From: Candidatus Altimarinota bacterium
GTDB taxonomy: Bacteria > Patescibacteriota > Gracilibacteria > BD1-5 > UBA2023
Direction: 5' to 3'
Length of the DNA: 64,000 nt
Assembly: GCA_024709505.1 (NCBI GenBank)
Contig: JANJWP010000005.1
Span: forward strand, 56,354-120,353
Part shown: one piece after another, positions 49,712 to 58,728 of the stretch
Position numbering within the stretch: position 1 is the first letter of the stretch
How the letters are laid out: each line of letters starts with the position of its first letter
Made by a program: the position numbers and the translations under genes
The notes under the pieces: generated by a model
What the model saw: only the letters and a program-made list of their open reading frames with translations
Database searches by the model: none
What the model was told of the DNA's origin: nothing

Positions 49712-50080
49712 ATGCAGAAAAAAACCGTCGCCGCCTTAGCGCTCTCCGTCGCCGCCCTTTCTTCCTGTTCGCCGTTTTCCAAAAACGAGAACGAAACCCC
49801 CTCCCCCGTCCTTCCCCCCATCGTCGATCCCCTTGAACCCTCCGGTCCTCAAAACCCGGAAATCCCCTCGCCCGAACCGATAAAACCGGCATGAAAAAAT
49901 CCGAATCCGGAGGATTCGGAGGAAGCGAAAATCCCTCGTCCCGGAACGACCCCCTCCGGAACTTCCGGGAACGAACCTTCAAATTCGGGGGCCGTCGCGA
50001 CCGGAACCGTCGATGATTCCGAAGTGGAAGCCGCGATAAGCGAGATCGACCGTCTCCTGAACGGAATCGCCGGAGAATAA
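49712..50080 (+). CDS. Pro-rich lipoprotein
   Basis: 122 residues. Signal peptide MQKKTVAALALSVAALSSC with lipobox LSSC; the mature part is rich in P, E, S, T (PSPVLPPIVDPLEPSGP) and ends with a short amphipathic helix VEAAISEIDRLLNGIAGE. UGA 49892 is Gly (IKPAGKNPNPE). Probably a surface-anchored disordered spacer. Resembles the lipoprotein at 41547 in style only. Divergent from topA. Confidence 0.7.
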
Positions 50081-50102
50081 TCCGAAAAAATCCCGCAATG
50101 CG

Positions 50103-50161
50103 AAAAGCGGTCCGCCCGGACCGCTTTTTTCGTTGACTTTCGAAACGCGGTATCGTAGAAT
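50103..50161 (+). promoter_or_regulatory. terminator followed by promoter of pilin-FecR gene
   Basis: AAAAGCGGTCCG-CC-CGGACCGCTTTT (50103-50128) ends the lipoprotein unit; 5 nt later TTGACT (50133-50138), 17 nt, TAGAAT (50156-50161). Confidence 0.75.
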
Positions 50162-50191
50162 TCGCCCCGAGACATCCGTTATCCCGTTCCC

Positions 50192-52693
50192 ATGCCTTCA
50201 CCACGCAAAAGGAAATCCGACCCAAAGGGATTCACGTTCGTGGAACTCATCGTCGCGATAAGCGTCGTCGCGACGCTGGCGGTCGTAGGAATCGCCTACG
50301 GAAACAGCTACAAATCGGAACACAACAACGCCGTCCGTCTCTCCGACGTGGAAACCCTCGTTTTGGCGGCGGATTCGTATTTCCAGGCGAAAGGCGATTA
50401 CCCAGAACCGACGGGAAACCGGGTTTATTTCGATTCGCTTTGAGCCTATTCGCATTCCGCGACCGGATCATACGGGGTTTCGAGTTCGGCGACTTCAGAC
50501 CTTTTCGGATCGGAATTTCTCGCCGAAGTTCCCCGCGACCCGGATACGGGAAACGCCTACGGATACGGAAAGCGCAAAGATGGGACCGCCGGATACGACG
50601 TAGCGGCGGTTGATAAGCGTCACGACGGATATTACGCCTACGTTCGCGGAAAATACGACGCTTCAGCGCTTCCTTCGCTCGTGCGCGAATACAACGGTCC
50701 CGGATTCGTCGAGGACGGAAAATCCTGACGCCTCCCCTACAATCCGACTGATTCCAAAATTACCGCCAAAATTTCGGCATACGGCGGAAGCGTGACGCTC
50801 GATTCTGGAAAACCGCTTACCGAAGAGCTTTCCGAAGGCGATACCGTGCGCGTTCCGGCGGGCGGATACGCGGTACTCCACGTGTCCGACGGAACCGAAG
50901 CGAGGATTGGCGCGACCGATGCGACGACCGAACTGAAACTCGAAAACCTCAATTCCAAAGATTCGAAACGGTTCCTTACCAAGGTAAGGCTCGCTTTGAA
51001 CGGGGGCGAAGTTTGGACCAAGGCGCCCAAGCTCCGACAAGACCGTGGGGAATCGAGCGAAATCGAAATCGTCTCCGGAAATGCCGTGGCATCGGTTCGC
51101 GGAACGGTTTTCGGCGTTCGGAAAAACGGAAGCTCGACCGACGTAACGCTCGCGGTGGGCGAACTCAAACTCCAAACCGAATCCGGAAACGAAATCTCGG
51201 GAACCGGCATTCCGGAAGGAATCATCAAAGTCGAAGAAACCGACGATCCGAACACCGCGATCGATGAGACCATGCCGAAATCGGTAACGGTCAACGATGC
51301 GGAAATACCGGGCGAAGACGACGTTGGCGGGAGCGTGTCCGCAGGCGGGGAAATCGTGGAAAAACCTTCCGCCCGGGAACGCCTGAAGGAATGGGAAGGT
51401 GCCGGAAAGCGCGAAACCAAACCCAAGTCGGTAAAACTTTCGCGCGATTCGCTCGGACGCTATTCGTTCTCGTTTCAAAACGATTCCGGTTTTTCGGCGC
51501 TCGAAGTACGGATGGCAAACGGTTCGAATTCCCTCTCCCCCGTTTCCACCCCTTCCTGAACCGCCACGGTAACCATTTTATCGTTGTCGGCTTCGGCGCT
51601 CGAAGGGTATCCGACCCCTTCGTCCACGGAATATAAGAAATTCCCCTTCCGCCTCACGGCGCCAAACGGCGCGAGCGCGTCGGGCGAATTCGTCATTCCC
51701 GGAGGAACGGAAGCCTTTCAAATTGATGAAAACGCCCTGCCGAAGGGAGTCTCGACCGGATGCTCGACCGGATACCGCTGGTACTGGAAGCTCGGATGCG
51801 CGCGTTCCAACCTTGTTGCCTATGCCCCCTACGACCGCGAAGGAGACCTCTATTTCTATGACCGTCGAGGCCAAACGGTCGGCAACGTCGTAACGGATCT
51901 CGTCACGGGAAAGGATCATAAAAACGTTCCTTACAAAAAGAATTTCGACCGTTCCGCCACGGCGGCGAACGACGTGTGAACGGCGCTCTATTCGACCTTC
52001 GGCCTTCGCGGAATCGGGCTCGACCTCTTCCAGGGCGACGACTACGTGGGATACGATTTCTCCTCTCTCGGCATCAACACTTCGAAAATTTTCGTCGTCG
52101 AGGTTTCAGTATCGGGCAGAAGCCTGAAACGCAAGTTCTCGGAAATCGATGCTGAAGATCCTCCGCCGGGAATCAGTTCGTCCACCAATCCTTCGTACAA
52201 TTCTTTGGGAGAACGGCGGGCGTACCTCTGGGCGCTCGAAGACGGAACGTCGCTCTATTTGCGGGCCATGTCGAGCGAAGACGCGGGCGATTACGGATTC
52301 CTCGTGCTCACGGGGAAGGACGGACAAACCAAGAGCACTTGGAAATTTTCGCGCTCCGCCTTGAAAAACGAAGACCGGGTATCGGTTTCGACGCGCATGG
52401 GAGGCGAAACGTCAGCGGGCAGACTCGCCCAACCCCTCGTGTCCATGGCTTTGGAAAACGCCTCCGTTCCGGTGAGCGACACGTTTTCGAATACCGAAAG
52501 CGGAACCCATCGGCCCGACGTTTTCCGAAGAATCTGGATTGGATCTTCGGCGCCGGAAACCGTGCGAAGCAACGGTTACGACCTTTTGCGCTGGCATTCG
52601 CAGTGGGGCGGAAAAAAGTCGTCCTCCATCAATGCCAACGGCGACTGGACCGGAGAAATCATCGACTTCGTCAAGATTTCCGCCCAGAGATAA
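50192..52693 (+). CDS. pilin-FecR fusion surface protein
   Basis: 833 residues. Prepilin N-terminus DPKG|FTFVELIVAISVVATLAVV with a clear Gly before the cut; pilin-like region (~15-165). From ~195 a FecR-like beta domain: EGDTVRVPAGGYAVLHVSDG, GGEVWTKAPKL and VSGNAVASVRGTVFGVRKNG. Then a linker, a segment with CSTGYRWYWKLGC (~530) and a C-terminal beta domain (~610-833; RIWIGSSAPE). Four UGA=Gly (50441, 50726, 51557, 51977). Presumably displayed on or near the type IV pilus; FecR domains sense or bind on the outer face. Stop UAA. Confidence 0.78.
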
Positions 52694-52694
52694 A

Positions 52695-52744
52695 AAGACC
52701 CGTTGCCAAACCGCCGGATAGCGCTATAATCCGGCGGTCTTTTT
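52695..52744 (+). promoter_or_regulatory. terminator with ppa promoter inside it
   Basis: CCGCCGGAT (52710-52718) pairs with ATCCGGCGG (9 bp) followed by TCTTTTT. The ppa promoter TTGCCA (52703-52708), 16 nt, TATAAT (52725-52730) lies across the same hairpin, with TATAAT in its loop. Confidence 0.65.
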
Positions 52745-52764
52745 AGATTTTTCGCACACCCTCC

Positions 52765-53352
52765 ATGGCCAACATCGACCACGCTCCGAGCAAGTACCTC
52801 TTGAATCTCCTCCACGTTCTTCCGGCTTTCGCCGACGAAGCCGAAAACCGCCTCAACGCCATCGTCGAGGTTTCGGCCGGTTCGATCAACAAGTACGAAC
52901 TCATTACCGAGGCCGGAATCCTCAAGCTCGACCGGGTCGGGTACTCTTCGCTCTCCTATCCGTTCACCTACGGCGCGATTCCCCGTACCTGGGATTTGGA
53001 CGGAGACCCGCTCGACATCTGCATCGTCGGCGTTACCGAAGGGCTCGTCCCAGGATCGCTCGTCGAGGCCCGCGTGATCGGCGTCATGAAATTCATCGAC
53101 GGCGGCGAAGTTGACGATAAAATCATCGCGGTGTTGGCCGACGACAAGCGCGTCGAACATATTAAATCGATCGACGATCTCGGAACCCACTGGAAAAAGG
53201 AAACTCAGCATTACTGGGAATTCTACAAGCACCTCAAAAAACCCGGAACCGGTTCGGTGGAAGGTTTCTTCGACGTTGCCGAAGCCGTCGCCGTCGTAAA
53301 GGAATGCGAGGAACGCTACGAAAAAGACTACGCTCCGAAACTCGCCGCATAA
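52765..53352 (+). CDS. ppa: inorganic pyrophosphatase, family I
   Basis: 195 residues: VEVSAGSINKYELITEAGIL, YPFTYGAIPRTWDLDGDPLDICIV (metal-binding Asp cluster; here given in parts: YPFTYGAIPRTW, DGDPLDICIV), GGEVDDKIIAVLADD and HYWEFYKHLKK. Hydrolyses PPi to pull biosynthesis forward. Normal family length plus a short C-terminal helix. No UGA. Single-gene unit. Confidence 0.95.
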   Translation: MANIDHAPSKYLLNLLHVLPAFADEAENRLNAIVEVSAGSINKYELITEAGILKLDRVGYSSLSYPFTYGAIPRTWDLDGDPLDICIVGVTEGLVPGSLVEARVIGVMKFIDGGEVDDKIIAVLADDKRVEHIKSIDDLGTHWKKETQHYWEFYKHLKKPGTGSVEGFFDVAEAVAVVKECEERYEKDYAPKLAA

Positions 53353-53356
53353 TGCC

Positions 53357-53388
53357 GGATGCCCCGCGACGTCGCGGGGCATCCTTTT
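53357..53388 (+). terminator. terminator of ppa
   Basis: 28-nt perfect palindrome GGATGCCCCGCGAC/GTCGCGGGGCATCC then TTTT. Confidence 0.85.
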
Positions 53389-53442
53389 CGGAAAAACCGG
53401 GAGTTCGTTTTCGAATGCCCGTTCCCGTTACCAACCGCCACC

Positions 53443-54561
53443 ATGCGCCTCGCCGCTACCTGCAACTACGGACTTTCGTCCGTCTTGAAAAACGAAATCC
53501 AAAAGCTCGGGTTTCCCATCGTCGAATCGACCGAACGGTTCGTCCGTTTCGAGGGCGATTTCCGAGCCATTGCGACGGCGAACCTCCGGCTTCGCACCGC
53601 CAACCGGGTATACGTCGAGGTTTCGAGCGGAAACGCCGGAACTTTTGACGAACTCTTCGAAACGGCGCGGAAGGGCGAATGGAGGCGGGTGCTTCCGGTG
53701 GGAAACCCGGTATCCGTGCGAGCCGTCAGTGAAAAGTCAGCGCTTGACAGTCTTCCGACCATCCAAAAAACCGTAAAGAAGGCCGTCGTGGACGGCTATG
53801 CCGGAAGGCCCGGCGGAATCCTGCCGGAAAACCCCGAATTACCCGAGATTTCGATACTGGCCCTCATTCGCGACAACCGCGCCCTCATTCTTCTCGACAC
53901 GTCGGGAGACCCGCTCCACAAACGGTGATACCGCATGAAAACGGGAGAGGCTCCCATTAAGGAAACCCTCGCCGCCGGACTCGTCCTCCTTTCGAACTGG
54001 CGTTTCTCGGAGCCGTTTCGCGATCCGTTTTGCGGATCGGGAACCATTGCCATCGAAGCCGCGATGATCGCGAAGAACGTCGCTCCGGGGATTCTCCGCT
54101 CCTTCGCGTTCGAACGGTTTCCCTTCGCGGACGAAATCTCCCTCGAAGAAGAACGGCAGGCCTGCGTAAAAGACGAAAGACGCGAAAAGTCCCACGACAT
54201 CGTCGCAAGCGATTCGGATGCGGACATGGTGGCAATGGCGATCGAAAACGCCCGCGCTCTCGGACTCTCGGATTCCGTCGTGTTCGAAATCGCCGAATTT
54301 TCGATTGAGCGCCTTCCAAAGAAAGGAACGCTCGTGACGAATCCACCCTACGGCGAAAGAATCTCCGATTCCGAATCAGCCAAACGGGCGCACGAAGACC
54401 TGTTTTCAGCGTTCCGCGCACTCCCGGAACTCTCCGGAGGAATCATCACCGGACTCGAAAACGTCGAACCGATGGCGGAAGGCCTCACGATGAAAAACCG
54501 GAAAATCCCCAATGGGCCGATTCCCTGCCGGTACTATTTCCGGACTTCCCACCGGGGATAA
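53443..54561 (+). CDS. THUMP-domain RNA methyltransferase, RlmL/TrmG-like
   Basis: 372 residues: N-terminal ferredoxin-like/THUMP domain (MRLAATCNYGLSSVLKNEI, VRAVSEKSALDS), then DTSGDPLHKRGYRMKTGEAP leading to the Rossmann methylase with DPFCGSGTIAIEAAMIA, ASDSDADMVAMA and the catalytic NPPYGERI. UGA 53926 is the conserved Gly of HKRGYR. Methylates guanine N2 in 23S rRNA or tRNA; exact target not decided. ATG 53443 gives the full THUMP. Stop UAA. Confidence 0.9.
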
Positions 54562-54583
54562 AACGCCGCATGGCGTTTTATTG
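54560..54583 (+). terminator. terminator of RlmL-like gene
   Basis: AAAACGCC-GCAT-GGCGTTTT then ATT; overlaps the UAA. Confidence 0.75.
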
Positions 54584-54705
54584 CGTGAACGAAGTCGAAA
54601 CCGGAAGGAAAACGGAATCCGACTTGCCTTCGAAGGGGAAAAATGGTGGAATGCGCCCTCCCCTTTTTTCTCGGGGGAGATTCCCATTCTTAACCCATCG
54701 GTACG

Positions 54706-54840
54706 ATGACGCTTCGAAGATCCGGCACCGAGATGTTTCCCGAAGAATTCGAAACCCAGCTGGAAATCGCGCTCATGAGCGAGGCGTTTCCGGAATCGGT
54801 CGCCCTCGCGGTTTCCGATATCGTGAACGGGGTCGAATAA
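54706..54840 (+). CDS. small hypothetical protein
   Basis: 44 residues (MTLRRSGTEMFPEEFETQLE...VNGVE), acidic helix, UAA at 54838, terminator 34 nt later. No homolog recognised; kept because start, stop and terminator form a tidy unit and the reading shows no shadow gene opposite. Confidence 0.4.
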   Translation: MTLRRSGTEMFPEEFETQLEIALMSEAFPESVALAVSDIVNGVE

Positions 54841-54873
54841 TGCCCGTCCGGAAGAAAAAATCCCCGAACCCCT

Positions 54874-54896
54874 GGAGGCTGGAAGGCCTCCTTTTT
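54874..54896 (+). terminator. terminator
   Basis: GGAGGC-TGGAAG-GCCTCC then TTTTT. Confidence 0.75.
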
Positions 54897-54935
54897 CATG
54901 GGACCGGCGAATCGCCCCTCCGCCCGCGAAATCCC

Positions 54936-55334
54936 TTACCGGAAATTCGGAGCGTCCGCCCGGTATTCTTCGAACGCCACTTTCCGGGACTCCACGACGG
55001 AACGCACCTGACGTTCGTTCGAATTAAGCTTTGACGTTCCAGTCTTAACCTCCAAAAATACCACCCGCTTCAAATCTCCGGACGAGAGCCCGTCGAGCAC
55101 GAGGTAGTCGAAGCCCTTTCCGATAAAAACCATGTCTTTGGGCGAATAGGGAAATCCCGGAAGGAACGGCAGGATTTTTTCGTACACCGAACCGAGAATG
55201 ACCGACTGGGAACGCCTTACCGCATCGGATCGCTCCCTTCTAACCGAAAGGTACCGGGCGATTCGTCCGAAGAGAAATCCAAGCAAAAAGGCGACGACGG
55301 ACAGCGCGATGGCGAAGAGAAGGTTCTCGGACAC
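54936..55334 (-). CDS. membrane-anchored endonuclease-like protein (Holliday-junction-resolvase related)
   Basis: 132 residues: membrane helix LLFAIALSVVAFLLGFLFG (~4-22), basic stretch, then a PD-(D/E)xK-like core FIGKGFDYLVLDGL and VVFLEVKTGTSKLNSNERQV, with D and ExK in place. This matches a small membrane-tethered nuclease family seen in archaea and CPR. GTG 55334 start. Possibly acts on incoming DNA at the membrane; inferred. Stop UAA, facing the small gene. Confidence 0.7.
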   Translation of the reverse strand: MSENLLFAIALSVVAFLLGFLFGRIARYLSVRRERSDAVRRSQSVILGSVYEKILPFLPGFPYSPKDMVFIGKGFDYLVLDGLSSGDLKRVVFLEVKTGTSKLNSNERQVRSVVESRKVAFEEYRADAPNFR

Positions 55335-55345
55335 GTTTTTTTCGG

Positions 55346-55372
55346 TTTACATTCGTAAGCTCCGGCTATAAT
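55346..55372 (+). promoter_or_regulatory. promoter of MTAN-like/corA unit
   Basis: TTTACA (55346-55351), 15 nt, TATAAT (55367-55372). Confidence 0.55.
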
Positions 55373-55403
55373 ACGCGCGGTTTCGATTTTTTAAAACTCC
55401 ACG

Positions 55404-56090
55404 ATGATTACCGCCATTCTCACCCCCAAAGACGCCATCGCGAAGGTCTTCGTCCGCGAACTCGGTCTCGAAAAGCTTCCCGAAGTGCCCCATGGATCGG
55501 AAGCGACCTACCGAAAAGGCGACACGATCCTCGTGGTTTCGAAAGACATTGGGGCGGCGGCCGCCATCCGTTCGAAATACCTTCCGGAACGCCTCTATTA
55601 CGCGAATTTCTGAACTTCGGCCACTTCCGAGCGTTATGCCGGGGACGTCGTATTGCCGAACGCGTTCATTCCCCATGGCGAACTCTCCGGAACCGACGGC
55701 GCGGCGTTTTTGGAAAACTACGAGGAACAGGAAGACTACGACTTCGAGACCTTCGGCCTCTCCGTTGGCGGAGTCTGCGTGAGCGCGGAAGGCGAAATTT
55801 CCGACGAAACGCTCGTGGAAATCGCTTCGGAATACGGTGCGGATATCGTGGACGAAGAATGAACGGCAGTCATGTTCGCGGCGGAAGGCGGCGAAGACGC
55901 TTCGACCTATCCCATCTACGGGGTCGTTTGAGGCATCGTCGGAAACGAGACGGAAAACGTTTCGGAAGAAACGGTCGCCAAAAACGTCTTCGCCATTTTC
56001 CGATACCTCGAAGACACCTTTTCCGACGAAGATCGATCGCCAACCGATGGCGACGAACTAACCGACGACGTCCATGATGAGCAAACTTAA
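55404..56090 (+). CDS. nucleoside phosphorylase/MTAN-superfamily protein
   Basis: 228 residues: N-terminal strand MITAILTPKDAIAKVF, LVVSKDIGAAAAIRSKYLPE, NFGTSATSERYAGDVVLPNA, and near the C-terminus ADIVDEEGTAVMFAAE, which matches the ribose-binding 'DMEgaAv' loop of MTA/SAH nucleosidases, followed by YPIYGVVGGIVGN. The tail is very acidic. Three UGA=Gly (55611, 55860, 55935) are needed. The end overlaps corA by 17 nt. Activity (base cleavage or phosphorolysis) not proven; catalytic Asp after the SD motif is not seen. Confidence 0.6.
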
Positions 56091-56976
56091 GGTCGGATCG
56101 GTCGAATGGACGGACTTCGTTGACGCCTCCGAAGACGAAATCACCGACATCATCGAACGTTACGACTTCCACGAACTCGACCGCGAAGCGATTACCGAGG
56201 AGCACCAAAGCGCGAGGGTCGATACCTATGACCGCTACGTTTTCGTGGTGCTGCACTTTCCTAAGTACGATTCGCGGACGAAGCGCTACCTTTTGAATGA
56301 ATTCAACGTCTTCATCTCCAAGGATTACCTCATCCTTTTTCGGTATTACGGAAGTAAAACGGTCGAAAAAGTTTTCGAATCCTACCGGGACGGAACCCAC
56401 GGACGCGAAATCGTCAATACGGGGTACATGCTCTACGATTTGGCTGACGCGATGCTCGACAAGATGTTCCGGCTTTTGGAAAAGCTCGGAAAGGACCTCC
56501 GCGCGATAGAAAACTCGCTCTTCAACGGCGATGCCGACGAAGACCTCATCCGCGAAATCATGATCAAGAAGCGGAACATCGTCATGCTCAAGCACATGAT
56601 GAAGCCGCAGATTTCCGCACTGAAACTCCTGGAACTCCGCATGAACGCGATGTTTAAAGACGAGGTTGAGGTCTACTTTGAAAATCTTGAGGACAAGGTG
56701 AACAAGATTTACGCCGAAATCGAACTCCACCAAGAAAACGTCGAAACCATCGAGGACGCGCTCAAGTCGCTTTTTGACATGCGCACCAATGCGACGATCA
56801 AGTACCTCACGCTGTTTTCGGCCTTCATGCTCCCGCTGACCTTCGTAACGGGATTTTTCGGAATGAACGTCGAACACGTTCCTTTCGACCACGCCCTCGT
56901 TTACGGCCTCATCACGGCGACGGTCGGGGTCATGGGGGGCGTGAGCTGGTACCTCGCGAAAAACGGAAAAATCTAG
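56074..56976 (+). CDS. corA: CorA-type Mg2+/Co2+ transporter
   Basis: 300 residues: large N-terminal cytoplasmic domain, long helix (DEVEVYFENLEDKVNKIYAE), two C-terminal membrane helices with the selectivity motif in TGFFGMNVEHVP and a second helix LITATVGVMGGVSWYL. Forms pentameric channels. First codons ATGATG overlap the upstream gene's end, so they are coupled. No UGA. Confidence 0.95.
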   Translation: MMSKLKVGSVEWTDFVDASEDEITDIIERYDFHELDREAITEEHQSARVDTYDRYVFVVLHFPKYDSRTKRYLLNEFNVFISKDYLILFRYYGSKTVEKVFESYRDGTHGREIVNTGYMLYDLADAMLDKMFRLLEKLGKDLRAIENSLFNGDADEDLIREIMIKKRNIVMLKHMMKPQISALKLLELRMNAMFKDEVEVYFENLEDKVNKIYAEIELHQENVETIEDALKSLFDMRTNATIKYLTLFSAFMLPLTFVTGFFGMNVEHVPFDHALVYGLITATVGVMGGVSWYLAKNGKI

Positions 56977-57032
56977 CGTTTCAAAGAAAAACGGACATAC
57001 TCTCCAAAAGCCCTATTCCCCTCTCCTCCGAT

Positions 57033-57491
57033 ATGGAAAAACGAACCGCCTATTCCTTCATCGCCGCGATTTGCGGCGTGGCCATCGCTAACGCAGCATA
57101 TCTCTCCTACCAAGCCTATGAAATCGGCAAAGGCGGTGAGTTCTCGTCGTTTTGCGACATCAATTCGAGCCTTTCGTGCACCAACGTGCTCGCGCATCCG
57201 CTCGCGCAGGTTTTTGGCATCCCCTTCCCCATGATCGCGCTCGTCGTGTATCCGGTACTCCTCGCCATCGCGCTCGTAGGCCGCGCCAAGGATTCGGCCA
57301 CTTTCTTCAAGCCTTTGGCCGCGCTTTCGGCCATGGGCATCGCGTTCAATTCGTTCATCATTTACCGCGAGGCGGTTTACATCAAGGCGTTCTGTATCCT
57401 CTGCCTGCTTTGTTCCCTCATCATCCTGACCGTGTTCGCAGTTTCGATGATGCAAAACGTTAAAGCCTGCAAGGCCGCGAGGAAGGCGTAG
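57033..57491 (+). CDS. vitamin K epoxide reductase (VKOR) family
   Basis: 152 residues, four helices; loop Cys in FCDINSSLSCTNVL, conserved Ser/Pro loop AQVFGIPFPMIALVVY, and redox CxxC in YIKAFCILCLLCSLI. Bacterial VKOR recharges DsbA-like oxidases to make disulphides outside the membrane, fitting the Cys-rich surface proteins at 14908 and 40885. No fused thioredoxin domain. No UGA. Confidence 0.93.
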   Translation: MEKRTAYSFIAAICGVAIANAAYLSYQAYEIGKGGEFSSFCDINSSLSCTNVLAHPLAQVFGIPFPMIALVVYPVLLAIALVGRAKDSATFFKPLAALSAMGIAFNSFIIYREAVYIKAFCILCLLCSLIILTVFAVSMMQNVKACKAARKA

Positions 57492-57506
57492 GAAGTCGAA
57501 TTTGCC

Positions 57507-57534
57507 TTTGCGTTATTCGTATTCGGAATATACT
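57507..57534 (+). promoter_or_regulatory. promoter of pyrD-pyrC
   Basis: TTTGCG (57507-57512), 16 nt, TATACT (57529-57534). The ~90-nt leader can form GAGCC/GGCTC (57556-57580 region). Confidence 0.5.
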
Positions 57535-57625
57535 CCCAGGCATTCCGGAGCCAAACAGTCCGGAAAAGGCTCTTTCACATTCACGACAACGTTCTTTCCG
57601 AACCATTCGGAGAAAGGATTTTTTC

Positions 57626-58696
57626 ATGAAATTCGCTCTCGAAAAACCCGACGGATCCGGACGCATCCATTACTCCCCGATTTTTTGTGCCCCGGGTACC
57701 CGGGGATTTTTCGGAGAAGGATACCCCATCCATAAGCTCACCCGCCTTGCCGGCATGACCTTCAAGGGCACCTCGTTCGTCGCCAAAACCGCGACGCTCA
57801 AGGCCCTTAAGGGCAACATGCCGCTCAAAAAGGACGGACTGACCCCGGTGGAAATCGCGCCCAAGTGCATCGAAGCCTATCCGCGCTCGGGCCACATGCT
57901 CAACGCGGTAGGACTCTCGAACGTGGGCTTTTGGAAGCTCTTTTTCGACGGCCGCTGGCAAACCCTCGACGAGCCGTTCATGCTTTCGTTCATGCCCAAG
58001 GGCGATACCCTCGCCGAAAAGGCCGACGAATGCCGGGGATGGGTCCACGATTTCCTCTTCCAGTATTACGAACGGCCGCACGGACGGTTCGCCGCGGATT
58101 TCTCCATCCAAATCAATTTCGCCTGCCCCAATACCGGGGCCGATCCTTCGACGTTTCTTGCCGAAGTGGGCGAAATCCTCATGGCCGTCCAACCCCTCCG
58201 GCAAGCCGGAATCCCCATCGTGGCGAATTTTAACGCCTTCGTTCCGGTGCGGGCCCTGCTTGATGCCGAACCGCTTTGTGACGCGTTCTGGATTGCCAAC
58301 ACGATTCCTTGGGGAAGCCCGGGCATCGATTGGTCGCCGTTCGCCGTCGGCAAGGACGAGAAGGGCTGGATATCGCCCCTGAAGGCCCGGGGAATCCCGG
58401 CCGACGGAGGACTTTCCGGCCCGCTCTGTCTGCCTTTTAGCGTCCGAAAGGTCGATGAAGCGATTGCCGGCGGGGTAAAACGTCCCATCATTGCGGGGAA
58501 CGGCATTCAAAAACCCGAAGACGTAGAACTCCTCCGGTCCGCCGGAGCGAGCGCCGTTGCCATTGGAGTGGCCGCAATCCTGCGTCCGCACCGAACGAAG
58601 AGCATTATCAGCGCGGCGCACCGGGCTTTCTCGGAACCGTTCAACCACGATTTGAAACGTTCGCTTTTCCTTCACGAAAAACCGGCTTCCGCCTAA
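57626..58696 (+). CDS. pyrD: dihydroorotate dehydrogenase-like FMN protein
   Basis: 356 residues, TIM barrel: TFKGTSFVAKTATLKA, NAVGLSNVGFWKLFF, INFACPNTGADP (catalytic loop, Cys/Asn), PIVANFNAF, WIANTIPWGSPGIDW, PIIAGNGIQKPEDVELL and GASAVAIGVA for FMN phosphate. Oxidises dihydroorotate in pyrimidine synthesis; electron acceptor unclear, since the sequence departs from classes 1 and 2 in several places. Directly upstream of pyrC. No UGA. Confidence 0.85.
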   Translation: MKFALEKPDGSGRIHYSPIFCAPGTRGFFGEGYPIHKLTRLAGMTFKGTSFVAKTATLKALKGNMPLKKDGLTPVEIAPKCIEAYPRSGHMLNAVGLSNVGFWKLFFDGRWQTLDEPFMLSFMPKGDTLAEKADECRGWVHDFLFQYYERPHGRFAADFSIQINFACPNTGADPSTFLAEVGEILMAVQPLRQAGIPIVANFNAFVPVRALLDAEPLCDAFWIANTIPWGSPGIDWSPFAVGKDEKGWISPLKARGIPADGGLSGPLCLPFSVRKVDEAIAGGVKRPIIAGNGIQKPEDVELLRSAGASAVAIGVAAILRPHRTKSIISAAHRAFSEPFNHDLKRSLFLHEKPASA

Positions 58697-58728
58697 CCCC
58701 CCCCCTTCTTCCAAGAAAGGACTTTCGC

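Noticed and set aside
54840..55034. Plus-strand frame MPVRKKKSPNPWRLEG
   Set aside because: It crosses a terminator and lies opposite the nuclease-like gene; no UAA/UAG end.
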